From Schistosoma mansoni (Eukaryota > Platyhelminthes > Trematoda > Strigeidida > Schistosomatidae), in the NCBI RefSeq assembly GCF_000237925.1, contig NC_031496.1:7303801-7367800 (forward strand): DNA of 64,000 bases, written 5' to 3'. Positions 1-10,400 of the stretch are shown here, one piece after another (the stretch's first letter is position 1; every line of letters begins with the position of its first letter). The notes beneath the pieces are model-generated. The model was not told the DNA's origin, ran no database searches, and worked only from the letters and a program-made list of their open reading frames with translations. Both the position numbers and the translations under genes were made by a program.

Positions 1-430
1 ATTCATCTTATTATTAGCTTCATTTTGACCTATTGATTATTATTACATGATTTATTGTTCCTAAATTATACTCGGTTTATTGAGTACTGTCTCCCACGCT
101 TCCAGCCACGTTTGGCTTGATTTTGTACAAATATTATTTTCTATTTTATGGTATGATGTGGCCTGTCTGTCTGATATATAAACAAAGTATGCTTGAAATA
201 AACGATTCGTATTGCCGAGGCTGATATTGGTGTTTTGGACTCAAGTGGGCGGGTTGGGCGGATAAGGACCAATAAGGACGCTAGATTACTCATACTAATC
301 GAACGTCATTGTCACAGTGTGAAGGTCGTAGAAGTCGTATTCTATTGGTGGATAATTTACGCGAATTACGTCCTTGTTAAATTCGTAAGGTCATAACGAA
401 TCAGCGACGACCTTGGTCAAGTCATAACAA
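1..430 (+). mobile_element. LTR-like fossil, 3' part of an LTR (LTR retroelement)
   Basis: Related over ~200 bp to 51340-51545 and to the reverse strand of 53545-53750, sharing the segment TGGTATGATGTGG (or close) followed by a TATAAA box. The LTR probably ends near 428 at CATAACA, followed by ATTGGC, the sort of sequence seen downstream of Gypsy LTRs. Family is inferred; no coding part is visible here. Treated as a broken fossil, cut by the window edge. Confidence 0.5.
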
Positions 431-1584
431 TTGGCTACAGCCTAGGCCAAAAACATAACACTTAGGAACTTATACTAGCGGGCATTCAGTTAAGATACTG
501 TCAGGATAAAAAAATTATTCACAGCAGAATTATGCTTTTATGTGATTTTTCATTGTTATTATTGACAATAGACCAATCTTTTATCGGTGATATTGTGAAG
601 CAAAGGAAAATGGTTTATTGTCAATGGTGTTCTATCGGTTAATTTACAGAACTAGAATGCCAATAACACCTATATGGGGCTGTGACTTTACACCGTTACT
701 GACTCTCACTTTAGGATAGGACGACTATCCAATCCTCCTTTATATTAAATTAGTTTCTTGGTCGGCATCAGATTGTGTTGAAGAAATAACTAACATTCAA
801 ATGGTACAAACGTTCTCTAAAACTGTATAAACCAATCATTTAGTGTTATATTACAGTGTCTCACAATGTAGAAATGCATAAATGATTGAACTTCAGAATA
901 TGAGATACATATTCCATTTCTATAATTCTAATAAAAAACTAGACATCAGTTTGAACTCATGGGAGCTAGAGATATAAAACATTGGATATCAGTACTGTAA
1001 CTACGTGGTTACATGCGTCTTCTAACAGTTGAGGAAGACTTATAGACACTTGATCGTACATCAGTTCAAAGTAACACTGTCAAGTTATTTTTGGAAAATA
1101 ATGGAATAAATGCTATGCATAACATTTATTATAAGAAAAAATTGTACTTTCAGTTGAAATCAAATTCTTTATCAGAAGAGGAATAAACACAATCATACCG
1201 TTTGTTCTAATCGGATATGACGTAGAACATAAATATATATGTAATATGATCGATTATATTTCACCCCTTTAAATAATTAAGTCCAGTATCAAGAATTTGA
1301 TATAGATGAGACAATCATGCAATAATGAAAACGATTAGTCGTCTGAGTAATTGAGAAAGTATTGTATAAATGACCCAGATTTATTTCAACAAAAAGACAA
1401 TAGTTGCATAGATGAAAAATACAATGTTCGCAAGCCAAAGTCCACCTAGTAAACAAGTTACTTTTTATCAATTCACATGAACGTATTATTCTAGCACCTT
1501 GACAAAGAATATTATCCAGCAAATAAACGTCAAATCAAACCACTTTTTGAAATCTTTACTGAGATTTTTTTTTCAAATATCAAG
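431..1584. other. AT-rich intergenic DNA, nothing recognised
   Basis: No credible open frame, exon with matching splice sites or repeat shared with the rest of the window was seen. Small open frames here have no recognisable composition. Confidence 0.5.
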
Positions 1585-2371
1585 TCCTATAGTTGACCAA
1601 CTTACTTCCTTACGCCTGTTACCCTTCGTGGAGGAGCATAGGTCGCCACTAGCATTCTACATTCAACTCCATCCTCGGCAATCCTTTCCAGTTAACATTC
1701 ATCTTTTTCATATCTGCTTCTATTTCCCGACGTAATGTGTTCTTTGTCCTTACACTTTTCCACTTCCCTTCCGGATTCCAAGTTAGGGATTGCCTCATGA
1801 TGCAGCTTGGTGATTTCCTTAATGTATATCCTATCCACTTCCAACGTCTTTTCCTAAGTCCCTCTTCAACTGGAAGCTGGTTTATCCTATCCCATAAAAC
1901 GCTGTTGCTGATAGTATCGGGCCAGTGAATGTTGACTATTTTGCGTAGACAACTGTTTATAAATACTGGTACCTTCTTGATGATGGTTGTAGTAGTTTTC
2001 CACGTTTCAGCTCCGTACAGTAGAACTGTCTTGACGTTCGTATTGAAGATTCTCACTTTGAAGTTAGTTGAGAGTTGTTTTGAGTTTCATATGTTCTTCA
2101 ATTGTAGAAATGCGGTCCTTGCTTTGCCAATCCTCGCCTTTACGTCTGTATCCGATCCTCCTTGTTTATCCATGATGTTTCTCAGGTACGTGAATGTTTC
2201 CACCTCTTCTACAGTTTCGCCATCAAGCGTGATTGACTTGGCGTTCTCCGTGTTGTATTTGAGAATTTTGCTTTTTCCTTTGTTTATGTTGAGGCTCACT
2301 GATACAGATGCTACTGCTGCATCGGTTGTCTTCGTCTGTATTTGTTCGTGAGTATGGGATAGGAAAGTCGA
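1585..2371 (-). mobile_element. SR2-type RTE-clade LINE, 5'-truncated 3' end
   Basis: The reverse strand encodes the C-terminal part of the schistosome SR2 polyprotein in two frames: HEQIQTKTTD, SLNINKGKSKIL, LDGETVEEVETFTYL, GSDTDVKARIGKARTAFLQL, then [68 protein letters not shown]. This lies after the reverse-transcriptase catalytic motifs, so endonuclease and most of RT are missing. The frame changes near 2060-2090, so it cannot be expressed whole. The 5' truncation point abuts a tRNA-like sequence. Confidence 0.85.
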
Positions 2372-2443
2372 CTCCTCGACAGGGAATACGAACCCGGGAC
2401 TTCCACGTGACAGGCGGAGATACTCACCACTATGGTTGACCAA
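2372..2443 (-). pseudogene. tRNA-Asp(GUC)-like pseudogene
   Basis: Reverse strand: D-arm-like ATAGTGGTGAGTATC, anticodon arm TCCGC-CT-GTC-AC-GTGGA whose five pairs are intact (one G-U), a T arm with GGTTCGTAT, and CGAGGAG as 3' acceptor strand. The 5' acceptor strand (about 2437-2443) does not pair with CGAGGAG and the T stem has one mismatch, so it is probably not a working tRNA. It touches the 5' truncation point of the SR2 fragment in the same orientation. Confidence 0.65.
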
Positions 2444-3565
2444 AGTGATATAGAACTATCTTGAAAACGGATAAATATCTTAGATCTGTGATATGCTTTT
2501 AAAATAAAAACTTGGAAATTTTTCAGATCTGATTTGTGTTTATCATAGTGTTTACACAGATGAAAAAATCGAACTAATTGAACTCATGAATTTCTTTATT
2601 TCAGGCGAACTAATTTTTTTATGAGTCACATTCTACTTATTGTCATATATCAGTAGTGTATATATGTTTACTAAAGTTAATTTAATGCTTTGAAGTCCTT
2701 GACTAAAAATGAGAGATCAATTCTTGGTTGTCAGTGCCTTTTCTTGTTGAAAATGATTTTAAAAGAATGCAACAATTGAACTTCATTTAAAACTGATTAT
2801 TAAGTGTGTGGTGAACAATTTCTTGTTTGTCTATTCCTTAAAGTGTTGATTGGATTGTATCGATCAAGTTGTAATGTGGACAATAAAGTAAGTTATTCGA
2901 TATTACGTGAACTATGTTGGTTTATCGAGCTATAAACAAAGCATTAGTCACTGGTCATCCATCAATTAATTTCAATTAATGCACCAATATGAATGGAAGA
3001 TAATTCTGGGTTCGTAATTGAAAATACATAGTTCTTTTTATTAATAAACCAGGTAATTAGCAATTTGAAAGGAAATGTACCAAGTTCATCAAAACAAGTG
3101 TTCAACTATCCGAACTGATCGGGCGTTTTGAACATTTTTTTGGAAAACTAGGTAAGTTTTCTCAGTGGTGACTACTGAGTGACCAGTTAGTTTCAAATAT
3201 TCTCAATCTTAATGGAAGTCAGTCAAGACACGAAGTTTCAGATTGTGAAAGCTAGCGACACAGAATCGAATATGCAAAGAATCACTAGTTTGTTCTGAAT
3301 TGCATGTATATCTTGCTGAAAAACGAGAAACAGCACGAAACTTAGATCAGTAGTTTCCTTTCAACTACTTAGATAAAAATTCATTTCAATACTTAAAACG
3401 TTTACTTTCTAAGTATACTGATTAAGTTATAAAGTAATTTATTCAGGAAAGGGATTCTTTACAACAGGTTCACTTTCAACATTGAAAAATGGTATATATG
3501 GAATTGAACTACATAACTTTTTGATAAGACTACGGATATATATCTGTAAGTCGACGTGGTCACTG
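2444..3565. other. AT-rich intergenic DNA, nothing recognised
   Basis: No supported gene or recurrent repeat seen. Confidence 0.45.
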
Positions 3566-3755
3566 TATTTATTTAATTATATAAACATTGGTACATGAAA
3601 GCACTAAATATATGTGTGCCACACTTCATCATTTGATTTGTGTGAGGGCTGGAATACTGTCCGGATGCCCAAACCAAAGTAGGTGGTTTTCTTAGAGGGC
3701 CACACCCTGAGCCTTCGACCTAAAGATCTAATCCGCAAGGCAATGGAGTAACGTA
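3566..3755 (-). repeat. R1 repeat, 3' fragment
   Basis: Reverse-strand match to the 3' ~190 bp of the R1 repeat (compare 26190-26350): conserved blocks GGTGGTTTTCTTAG, GGGCCACACC and GCCTTCGACCTAAAG on the plus strand, with an A/T-rich tail (TATTTATTTAAT) at the low-coordinate end. 5'-truncated, as expected for a retrocopy. Confidence 0.75.
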
Positions 3756-4553
3756 AAAAAATATTCTAACTAAACCATTCTGTCCAAAATTAAAAAAACT
3801 ATAGTATAAACTTGGGTTATAAAAGCAATTTTTTCAGGTAATCATAATACATATCATGTGAAAGAATGATTTATAATGTGAAACGACAAAAGGTAGAAAA
3901 TATACTCCTTTTACATGACGGTTGAACATGTTCATGATAAGTTCCTCTGTTTTGAAACCAAGAAATCCTCAGCAGAACAATTCATTCATGTGAATAAAAA
4001 ATTATTCCGCCTTTGGAACTTTATACTGGTCCCAATAGTTTTAAAACTGTCCTCACATTTCCTAAACACTGTTAGAACAAACTCTATTAGGAGGATTTAT
4101 GAACAGTAGTCGAATTTGCTTACTGTCTGAAAGCCCTGTTAGATCATACCAATAAAATTCACAGAGTAACTGTTATGCATTAAATACCCGTATGAATAAG
4201 GTATACTAGAATTAAAGAACAATCAGCCTCTATGGACTTACTGGTTCGTATGATACCAATTAACATTGACAAATGCTCCTTTTGTATAAACTATCTATGC
4301 ACTACTTGTTTATAGCATTTATCATAAGTTTCTACCATCTAAATGTTCCCTGAGATGTAGGGAACAAAAGACGGTCACTATATTGTTTACTTTTATTTAT
4401 AAAACAAAATAAGTCTTTGTATCGTAGACGTAATCAGACATTTCATACATGCTGAACAATGCTGTAAATATGTGTATTGTGAAAAGAAGCAATCACTATC
4501 CAGTCATTTATATCAATAAGTAGTAAATTTACTGACATAACGAACGAATAATT
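3756..4553. other. Intergenic, nothing recognised
   Basis: A 64-codon open frame at 3915-4109 has no recognisable features; no other signal seen. Confidence 0.4.
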
Positions 4554-4644
4554 ATAGTTGAAAACGTCAGTTAATTGTGGTCTAGCTTCAGTTGACTGAC
4601 GCTTTCAACTATGAAAATACGAAATCTCCACAAAACCCCTTCTG
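4554..4644. repeat. Fold-back remnant of the hammerhead SINE tail
   Basis: The 3' tail of the SINE family (TCTAGCTTCAGTTGACT then GCTTTCAACTATG and CTCCACAAAACCCCTTCT) preceded by an imperfect inverted copy of itself (ATAGTTGAAAACGTCAG pairs with CTGACGCTTTCAACTAT). No ribozyme or tRNA head remains. Confidence 0.65.
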
Positions 4645-5459
4645 ATAATGAATATTTATAGTTTACTATCATATAAGAAGAATTAGTTGCGTTGAGTTTA
4701 TAACATTCGTTATTGATTGGGTATTTTATTTGGTGTCAATCCGGATTGAACATAATAAGTGACATTAAAGCATGATTCGAAGATTTGCTTTAAAGTGGTT
4801 ATAATATCATTTAGTTCATTGAAGAATAGTCAATATGATATTGCCTGTTCCACAGAGCTAATCGATCTTTATAGAGTACGTTTACAATTTTGTCACTAAA
4901 CAATGTAACTTGACAGTGCATTTTATCAAATTAATCAGTCTTGTGTATCCGCAGTCTAAAAAAAATAGTCTCGATTTTTGCTTGTTTATAAACCGTTATC
5001 AAGTTTAGACGCAGCCGACAGCTATCACTTTTGCATTATCGAAGCCTTTTCTTAATTTCAGACAAAAGGACGCGGTAAACGCCACAGACAATTCACAAAT
5101 TAAGGTCTGTAACTAATTTTTGTATATCATTTAGTAAAAATAAGCTATTTCAGACAAATCTTTGCTTTGTGAACTTTGATTTTGGGAGTATCTCAATTGG
5201 GTGATTTGGACGCTTCGATGGACTTAACACTCACCTTTCCCATAGTCAGCATTGTACATAAAACTAATAAACGTTCTGTATAGGAGATAACTTTATTTAT
5301 AAATGAAACATTTATCAATATAATATTTTACAATCAGTTTCTATCTAGCACCTAACATAATACGAATCAGTCACCTATATCACTGAAAAAAATGATATCA
5401 ACTTCAAAAAAACCAGATGTAAAAATATCAATTACTCTAATGTTGAATGTCAAATTTTT
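4645..5459. other. Intergenic, nothing recognised
   Basis: No supported feature. Confidence 0.4.
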
Positions 5460-5670
5460 CATAGTTGGAAGCGTGAGTCAATTGAAGCTAGACCATCATG
5501 GAAAACCTCGAAGCACTGGACGGCCGTTTCGTCCTATTGGATGCGCACTGCTGAGGAGTCCCATAATAGGACGAAACGACCGTCCAATGCTTCCAGGTTC
5601 TCCATAGTGGTCAAGCTTCAATCGACTCACGCTTTCAACTATGAAAAATACTAAATCTCCACAAAACCCC
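5460..5670. mobile_element. Hammerhead SINE in perfect fold-back arrangement
   Basis: An inverted copy of the SINE 3' part (5460-5540) faces a direct copy (5561-5643). The arms of ~80 bp are about 90% complementary, separated by only 20 bases that hold the 5' strand of the ribozyme stem I and the CTGAGGAG box. The direct copy ends with the family tail CTCCACAAAACCCCTTCT. The tRNA-like head is missing. A transcript would form either one long hairpin or a hammerhead. Confidence 0.85.
5545..5592 (+). ncRNA. Hammerhead ribozyme (schistosome SINE type)
   Basis: Core CTGAGGAG (5551-5558) fits the CUGANGA consensus, whose seventh position is free; stem II TCC-CATAATA-GGA; CGAAAC (5572-5577); cleavage triplet GTC at 5582-5584. 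Stem I GCACTG/CAATGC has one mismatch. Stem III is the short ACGACCGT, not quite self-complementary. Core intact by eye; activity untested. Confidence 0.7.
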
Positions 5671-6489
5671 TTCTAATACGAATGTCAAATTCATTGCTGA
5701 GCTTTTAAGGGTCATTAGATTATTGAGTCACGAATTCTAACATTTCTGTTCACTTGATTGACAAATATTGCAAATGAAAAACCGCTTTTCTAATTACTAC
5801 GTTCTGAAGAAATCATCAATAAGCGAAAGATTTCATTATATATTAGGCATTGAATCAATGATTTTCTCATAATTAGTTGGATATGGATGATGAAATATGT
5901 GAGCTATTAAAATTACTAACTGGTATAAATTGGTTGAATATGTACGTAAATTGACAAGGTAGTCAGCCAATCAACTGGGACTTCTTCGATATCGAATGGG
6001 ATGGAGTAATCGTCATGAAACTGTTGAGTACGACATCACATTAGTTTGTTTCTGTCACCGACTTACGATGTTAACTTTGAGAAGATATATCTCCTTACAG
6101 AGACTGTAACTCCAGCAGTTGTTCACCATTTCAAGTCAAAGACTCTTACATTGAAACATCTAAGCAACTAGTGATTTACTGTGACAAGAAATCATTGATG
6201 CAAATTAGACTTTGGAAAGTAATCAATGCCATATATTGTTCGGTTCCCAATACTGACCGAATTGTTTCTCTCATGTCATAAACTTATTTACCAAGTCATA
6301 TATTTCAGGATTTCTGTGTATTGCACTTGGTGTCTGACAAGCGATTAGCATGCGGGAATTTAATATGCTGTTCTTTTGCAGCCCGTTGATGTTATAAATA
6401 CAATTCAAAACAACCATATTCAACGAGGATAAAGAGTACATCGACTTTTACATATAAATCTAGTAAATTAGGTGCACTGATTGATCATT
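5671..6489. other. Intergenic, nothing recognised
   Basis: No supported feature. Confidence 0.4.
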
Positions 6490-6760
6490 GAGCACTAACT
6501 AATGTATGTTTATCTGGTCCTAATCAGATTCTGCCGATCAAGTCTCTATATGGTCATTGCTCAAAGTGACTCGGCACCATGTATACTGTTTTCATTTAAT
6601 TGGTTGGAGGCGGTTGGCCGAAATCATTGAATCTAGGCATTAAGCTACTAGGCATTTATCTTGGTATTCACTTAATTAATTCCTAGTAACTGCTCAGGAT
6701 TGATAACCAAGCAGGATCTCTTTGGATAAACATAACGTTAAATGATACTATCAGTTAAAT
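6490..6760 (+). repeat. R3 repeat, diverged copy
   Basis: Shares the order GGTTGGAGGCGGTTGGC, GAATCTAGGCATTAAGCTA and CTTGGTATTC-type blocks with 10135-10400 and with 42130-42335 (GAATCTAGATGTAAAGCTA then TTGGTACTTGTC). Divergence is high, so borders are approximate. Confidence 0.45.
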
Positions 6761-6929
6761 TGCTTTGATTCTGTTCGTTACAGTTACTCAGTAATATACG
6801 TCATAAGGCTTTTCATCTCTCACCCAAAACACCATTGAAAATATCATGCTAATCATATGTATTTAATAGTAAGGAAATTATGATTCGTTCTTTAAAATTG
6901 ACTTTCAGACATATATGCCATTCGCATTT

Positions 6930-7130
6930 CCAACGTTGAATTCATGAGTCGATCCCGGCTAGACCACCAGTAAAAGCCGTTCCATCCTAATTTCGAGAAG
7001 TGCGCATCCACGATTCCGCACGCGGAACTCCAGTCCGGGACCTTCAGCTTCACTCACAAACACTTAATCTCTGGACCACTGAGCCAGCATCCAACGGTGT
7101 TAATGACTAATTTCAATCGATTCACATTCA
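6930..7130 (-). mobile_element. Hammerhead-family SINE with destroyed ribozyme
   Basis: On the reverse strand a tRNA-like head (GGCTCAGTGGTCCAGAGATT), then GTGGATGCGCACTTCTC and the tail segment TGGTGGTCTAGCC. Between them the ribozyme core is deleted and mutated (no CTGANGA box; GGAACGGC in place of CGAAACGGCC). An old copy with the head preserved. Confidence 0.7.
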
Positions 7131-7814
7131 ACACTGACTATTGATTAATTTGAGAGATAATTCCATATTAGACAAGTTTATTAACTAAACTAGCTGAATA
7201 TTTAAATAAACAACTTCCTTCATGATATAATCATTAAAATCTGATCGTTTCTATATAATCACATAAATAGTTCAGGACTAACATTAGTTAATGGGTTTCT
7301 TCTCACTAAAATAAAGTACATTACATGTGACACAAGTAACGCTTAAAATATAGTATGATATTTAGTGATAAGGAAGTTTAAAAACAATAGTAGTAATAAA
7401 CAAAGTAATTAATGGTCAGCTTATTTAAACTAACTACCATGTTTTATCAGTGGTTAAAACGTATGAATCCAGACTTGATATATCTTATTAATATATCTAT
7501 TAACAATTATTTAACGTCAAGGACAAAACAGTCAGATTAGTTATTCTAGTTGGATATTTAAGAGGTTGGCTGATAATGGAATGTTGTGAAGATGTTTTAC
7601 TGGAATTTAGGTAGGAAATGTCTTGTTATTTACTGACCATTTATGAACTGTGTTTGCGAGAACTCACATATTTGGTGTTAATGACAAGAAATATATATAT
7701 AACTTCTAGAAGGTAACGCAAAAAGAGAGAAAAAAGGGTGAGCATAAGCTGAAACATCATACACAAAAATCCTTTTTTCTCTAATCGAATTAATTATAAA
7801 AAAACGATAGATGA
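7131..7814. other. Intergenic, nothing recognised
   Basis: No supported feature. Confidence 0.4.
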
Positions 7815-8000
7815 AACTCATACAATCTATCGGTTAAGTGTTCTGGCGCGAGACTGGTAGGTCCTGGGTTTGAATCTCGCGAGGCGAGATCGTGGATACA
7901 CACTACTGAGGAGTCCCACAATAGGACGAAACGGCCGTCCAGTGTTTCCAGGTTTTTCTCGGTGGTCTAGCTTCAATTGACTCATGCTTTCAACTATGAT
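7815..8000 (+). mobile_element. Hammerhead SINE with tRNA-like head
   Basis: Head CTATCGGTTAAGTGTTCTGG with a Pol III B-box-like GGTTTGAATCTCGC at 7867-7880, then the ribozyme and the tail TCTAGCTTCAATTGACTC plus GCTTTCAACTATG. The A box region is cut short. Same order as in Smα-type schistosome SINEs. Confidence 0.85.
7900..7946 (+). ncRNA. Hammerhead ribozyme (schistosome SINE type)
   Basis: CTGAGGAG at 7906-7913, stem II TCC-CACAATA-GGA, CGAAAC at 7927-7932, stem III the palindrome ACGGCCGT without a loop, cleavage triplet GTC at 7937-7939. Stem I (CACTA/CAGTG) has one mismatch beside the core. Confidence 0.75.
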
Positions 8001-9859
8001 CATACAATTTTACTTGTGCGGTAATCACAAAGCAGAATAAATCAATTTGAAATAAGATTTTCTGATCAAAGGGTTAAGTGAAAATTCAACATTCAGAAAA
8101 AACATGAACAGTCAAATAGGCAGTAAGCCTAATCCTCTGCTTTACTGCAAACATTTTCAAGGTCTCGAAATGTGAATTAGACAAATTTAGAAAATTGGTT
8201 TAAGGATATGCAAAATACAATGGAAAAAGCAGGTCTTTCAATTTTTTATCATGAAGCAAATACATGTAGTACATTAGAAAGTGATAAAAGAAAGAATAAC
8301 AAACTAAATCAATTCAAGTGACAAAATATATCAATATGATTGTCACAGTTCAATCATCAGTTACTAAAGTGTAGAATTAGGAAAAGATATCACGTATTCG
8401 AATAATGTTAAACCACTTACAGCATTTGACGGAACAGATCTACAACCGACAATACTAATGTCAGTGATTTGAAATGACAGTGAATTTTGGAGTACGTATA
8501 AAACTGACCCACTTGATCCGTGCTAAATATGTTGGTATGACTTATGCTTCCAAAAACAAGCCGAATAACTACACCTTTATAGTATCAAGAAAATATTTAT
8601 TCAAACACTTAGAGATCGTTTCATTTCCCACTATAATAATAAGTATTTGAACAGACAGGATATTTGGTTGATTTACTGAAATTTCTATAGCGTAAAACCT
8701 CCGACAACGACAGATGCATTTTTCTAAATAGCCGAATACTGTATTTTGTAGTGTGTACAACAATAAGCGCAATCTAGCTAAAGTGGTCAATTATGTTAAT
8801 CACATATTTCAACAGCAACAATAATGACATTGATATAATTAGTGATAGGAATATGAAGGATAAATCTTAAACTACGTACTATATCTTAGAAATGGTGAAG
8901 AGTTGTAGTTCAGGAGGACAATTTCGGTAGGATTGAGTTGATTGAAATAGGTGGTGTAACGTATAGACGTATTACTAAATCTGAGTGCACACTGAGATGA
9001 ACACGGATCAACAATCAAACAAATTTATAACAACTAAGTTTTGAATAATGTCAAGCTTCCGATAAGTCATGTCAGAATTAGTGTTTACTTCATTAGGACT
9101 AAATTGAAAGTAAAAAGAGTAACTTTAGATGCCACATTTAAATGTCCCATTCTCAAAATTCATAATCAAGTTACATAGAACTTAACCTATCAAGAACTTA
9201 TAACCCATACAAGATTCATAATTGACGTTACCTTCTAAAAGGCCATATTTTATCAGTTACCCATCAAGGTTTATTGTAGTCCCATACTTTTTACGAAAAA
9301 TTCTTGTTGAGCGTTACTAATAATTAATTATTTATTTTGAGTATTTATTTGTATTCAACCCAAAACCATCGTACAGTGGACCAAATAATCAGTCAATAAG
9401 TTATTGCAAAATATTTTTACAGAATGACGTCTTTCTTGTTGGTTAAGAACTATCATCCTATGAGTCAAGTTTCCACTGAATATATAAATACATTTAAAAA
9501 AACCCAGAAGATATATTAGTTCATACAGATATTTTATTGATACCATTTGTCAACACTTTTTCAGACACCTTAACGTAGAATATACCTGATGGAAGTGTTG
9601 AAACTTGTTTAGTTGTCCTAATATTACTGATGGTCCAAAAGTACAATTAATAAAATAGTTTCCAAGCATAATCATTATACTCATCAGGAAATACAAATGA
9701 GGTTTTTTAAACTTGATTATTATTACTCAGAAGCACAATGAACGCGTACGTCTATCTAATCTACCCGAGTGAAGTTTAGCACTACACGAATGAAAACCTT
9801 ACGTGCCATCAGACAGTAAATTATAACATAAGCGTCACATTATATTAAACGCTCAAGAA
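8001..9859. other. Intergenic, nothing recognised
   Basis: Short open frames (for example 8569-8790 and 9355-9546 on the minus strand) show no motif, no splice support and no repeat match. Confidence 0.4.
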
Positions 9860-9985
9860 TCTCGGTGTGATCACCAACTCTGGGGTGTAGGTATTTCCAA
9901 CCGACGAGTCTCAAACAAGATGAAACGATTTGATTCCACTGATGGCCGCTATCCAATCATAATTAAAAATACTTGCGTCCTGATG
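9860..9985 (+). mobile_element. Degenerate Smα-type element
   Basis: Recognisable by the ribozyme block CCGACGAGTCTC then ATGAAACGA and GATTCCACTGATGGCC, close to the classic Smα ending GATTCCACTGCTAGCCACTATCC. The CUGANGA box and CGAAA are both mutated, so no activity is expected. Confidence 0.6.
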
Positions 9986-10134
9986 ACAATATGAAGGTGT
10001 TCCCCACAGAATATATATATATATTTATATAATTATGAAATGGTTTTTAGAACTCTAAAAATATTTGTAATATCTCAAAGAGTAAAAACGTAAATCTTTG
10101 ATGTCTCGTAATTTTTTGGGTGGGTGTATGTACT

Positions 10135-10400
10135 TGGCAGAAAAACTTATTTGACCTAGGTTTTGTGTTATTTTGGAACTCTTCAATACCATGCATCTAA
10201 AGTATTGAAGGAACTATTGCTCCCCCGTAGGATCCTATCCCTTGTCACCCAACTTCACAGTTCAAAACGTCACCAAAGAGCCATCCAGTTTGCGACTAAC
10301 CTACTATCAGACTGGGAGTTTTACAAATGACTGATCATTGTGTAGTAACCAATGTCACTTATCTAGTCCCTTAGCGCTGATCGAACTCGTAAACTTAAAG
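10135..10400 (+). repeat. R3 repeat copy
   Basis: Contains ACCTAGGTTTTGTGTTATT, CTCTTCAATACC, a G-rich break (CTCCCCCGTAGGATCC), CACAGTTCAAAACGTCACC and GCCATCCAGTTTGCGACTA. Related to 6490-6760 and to the inverted pair at 40560-40760 and 42130-42335. Confidence 0.5.
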
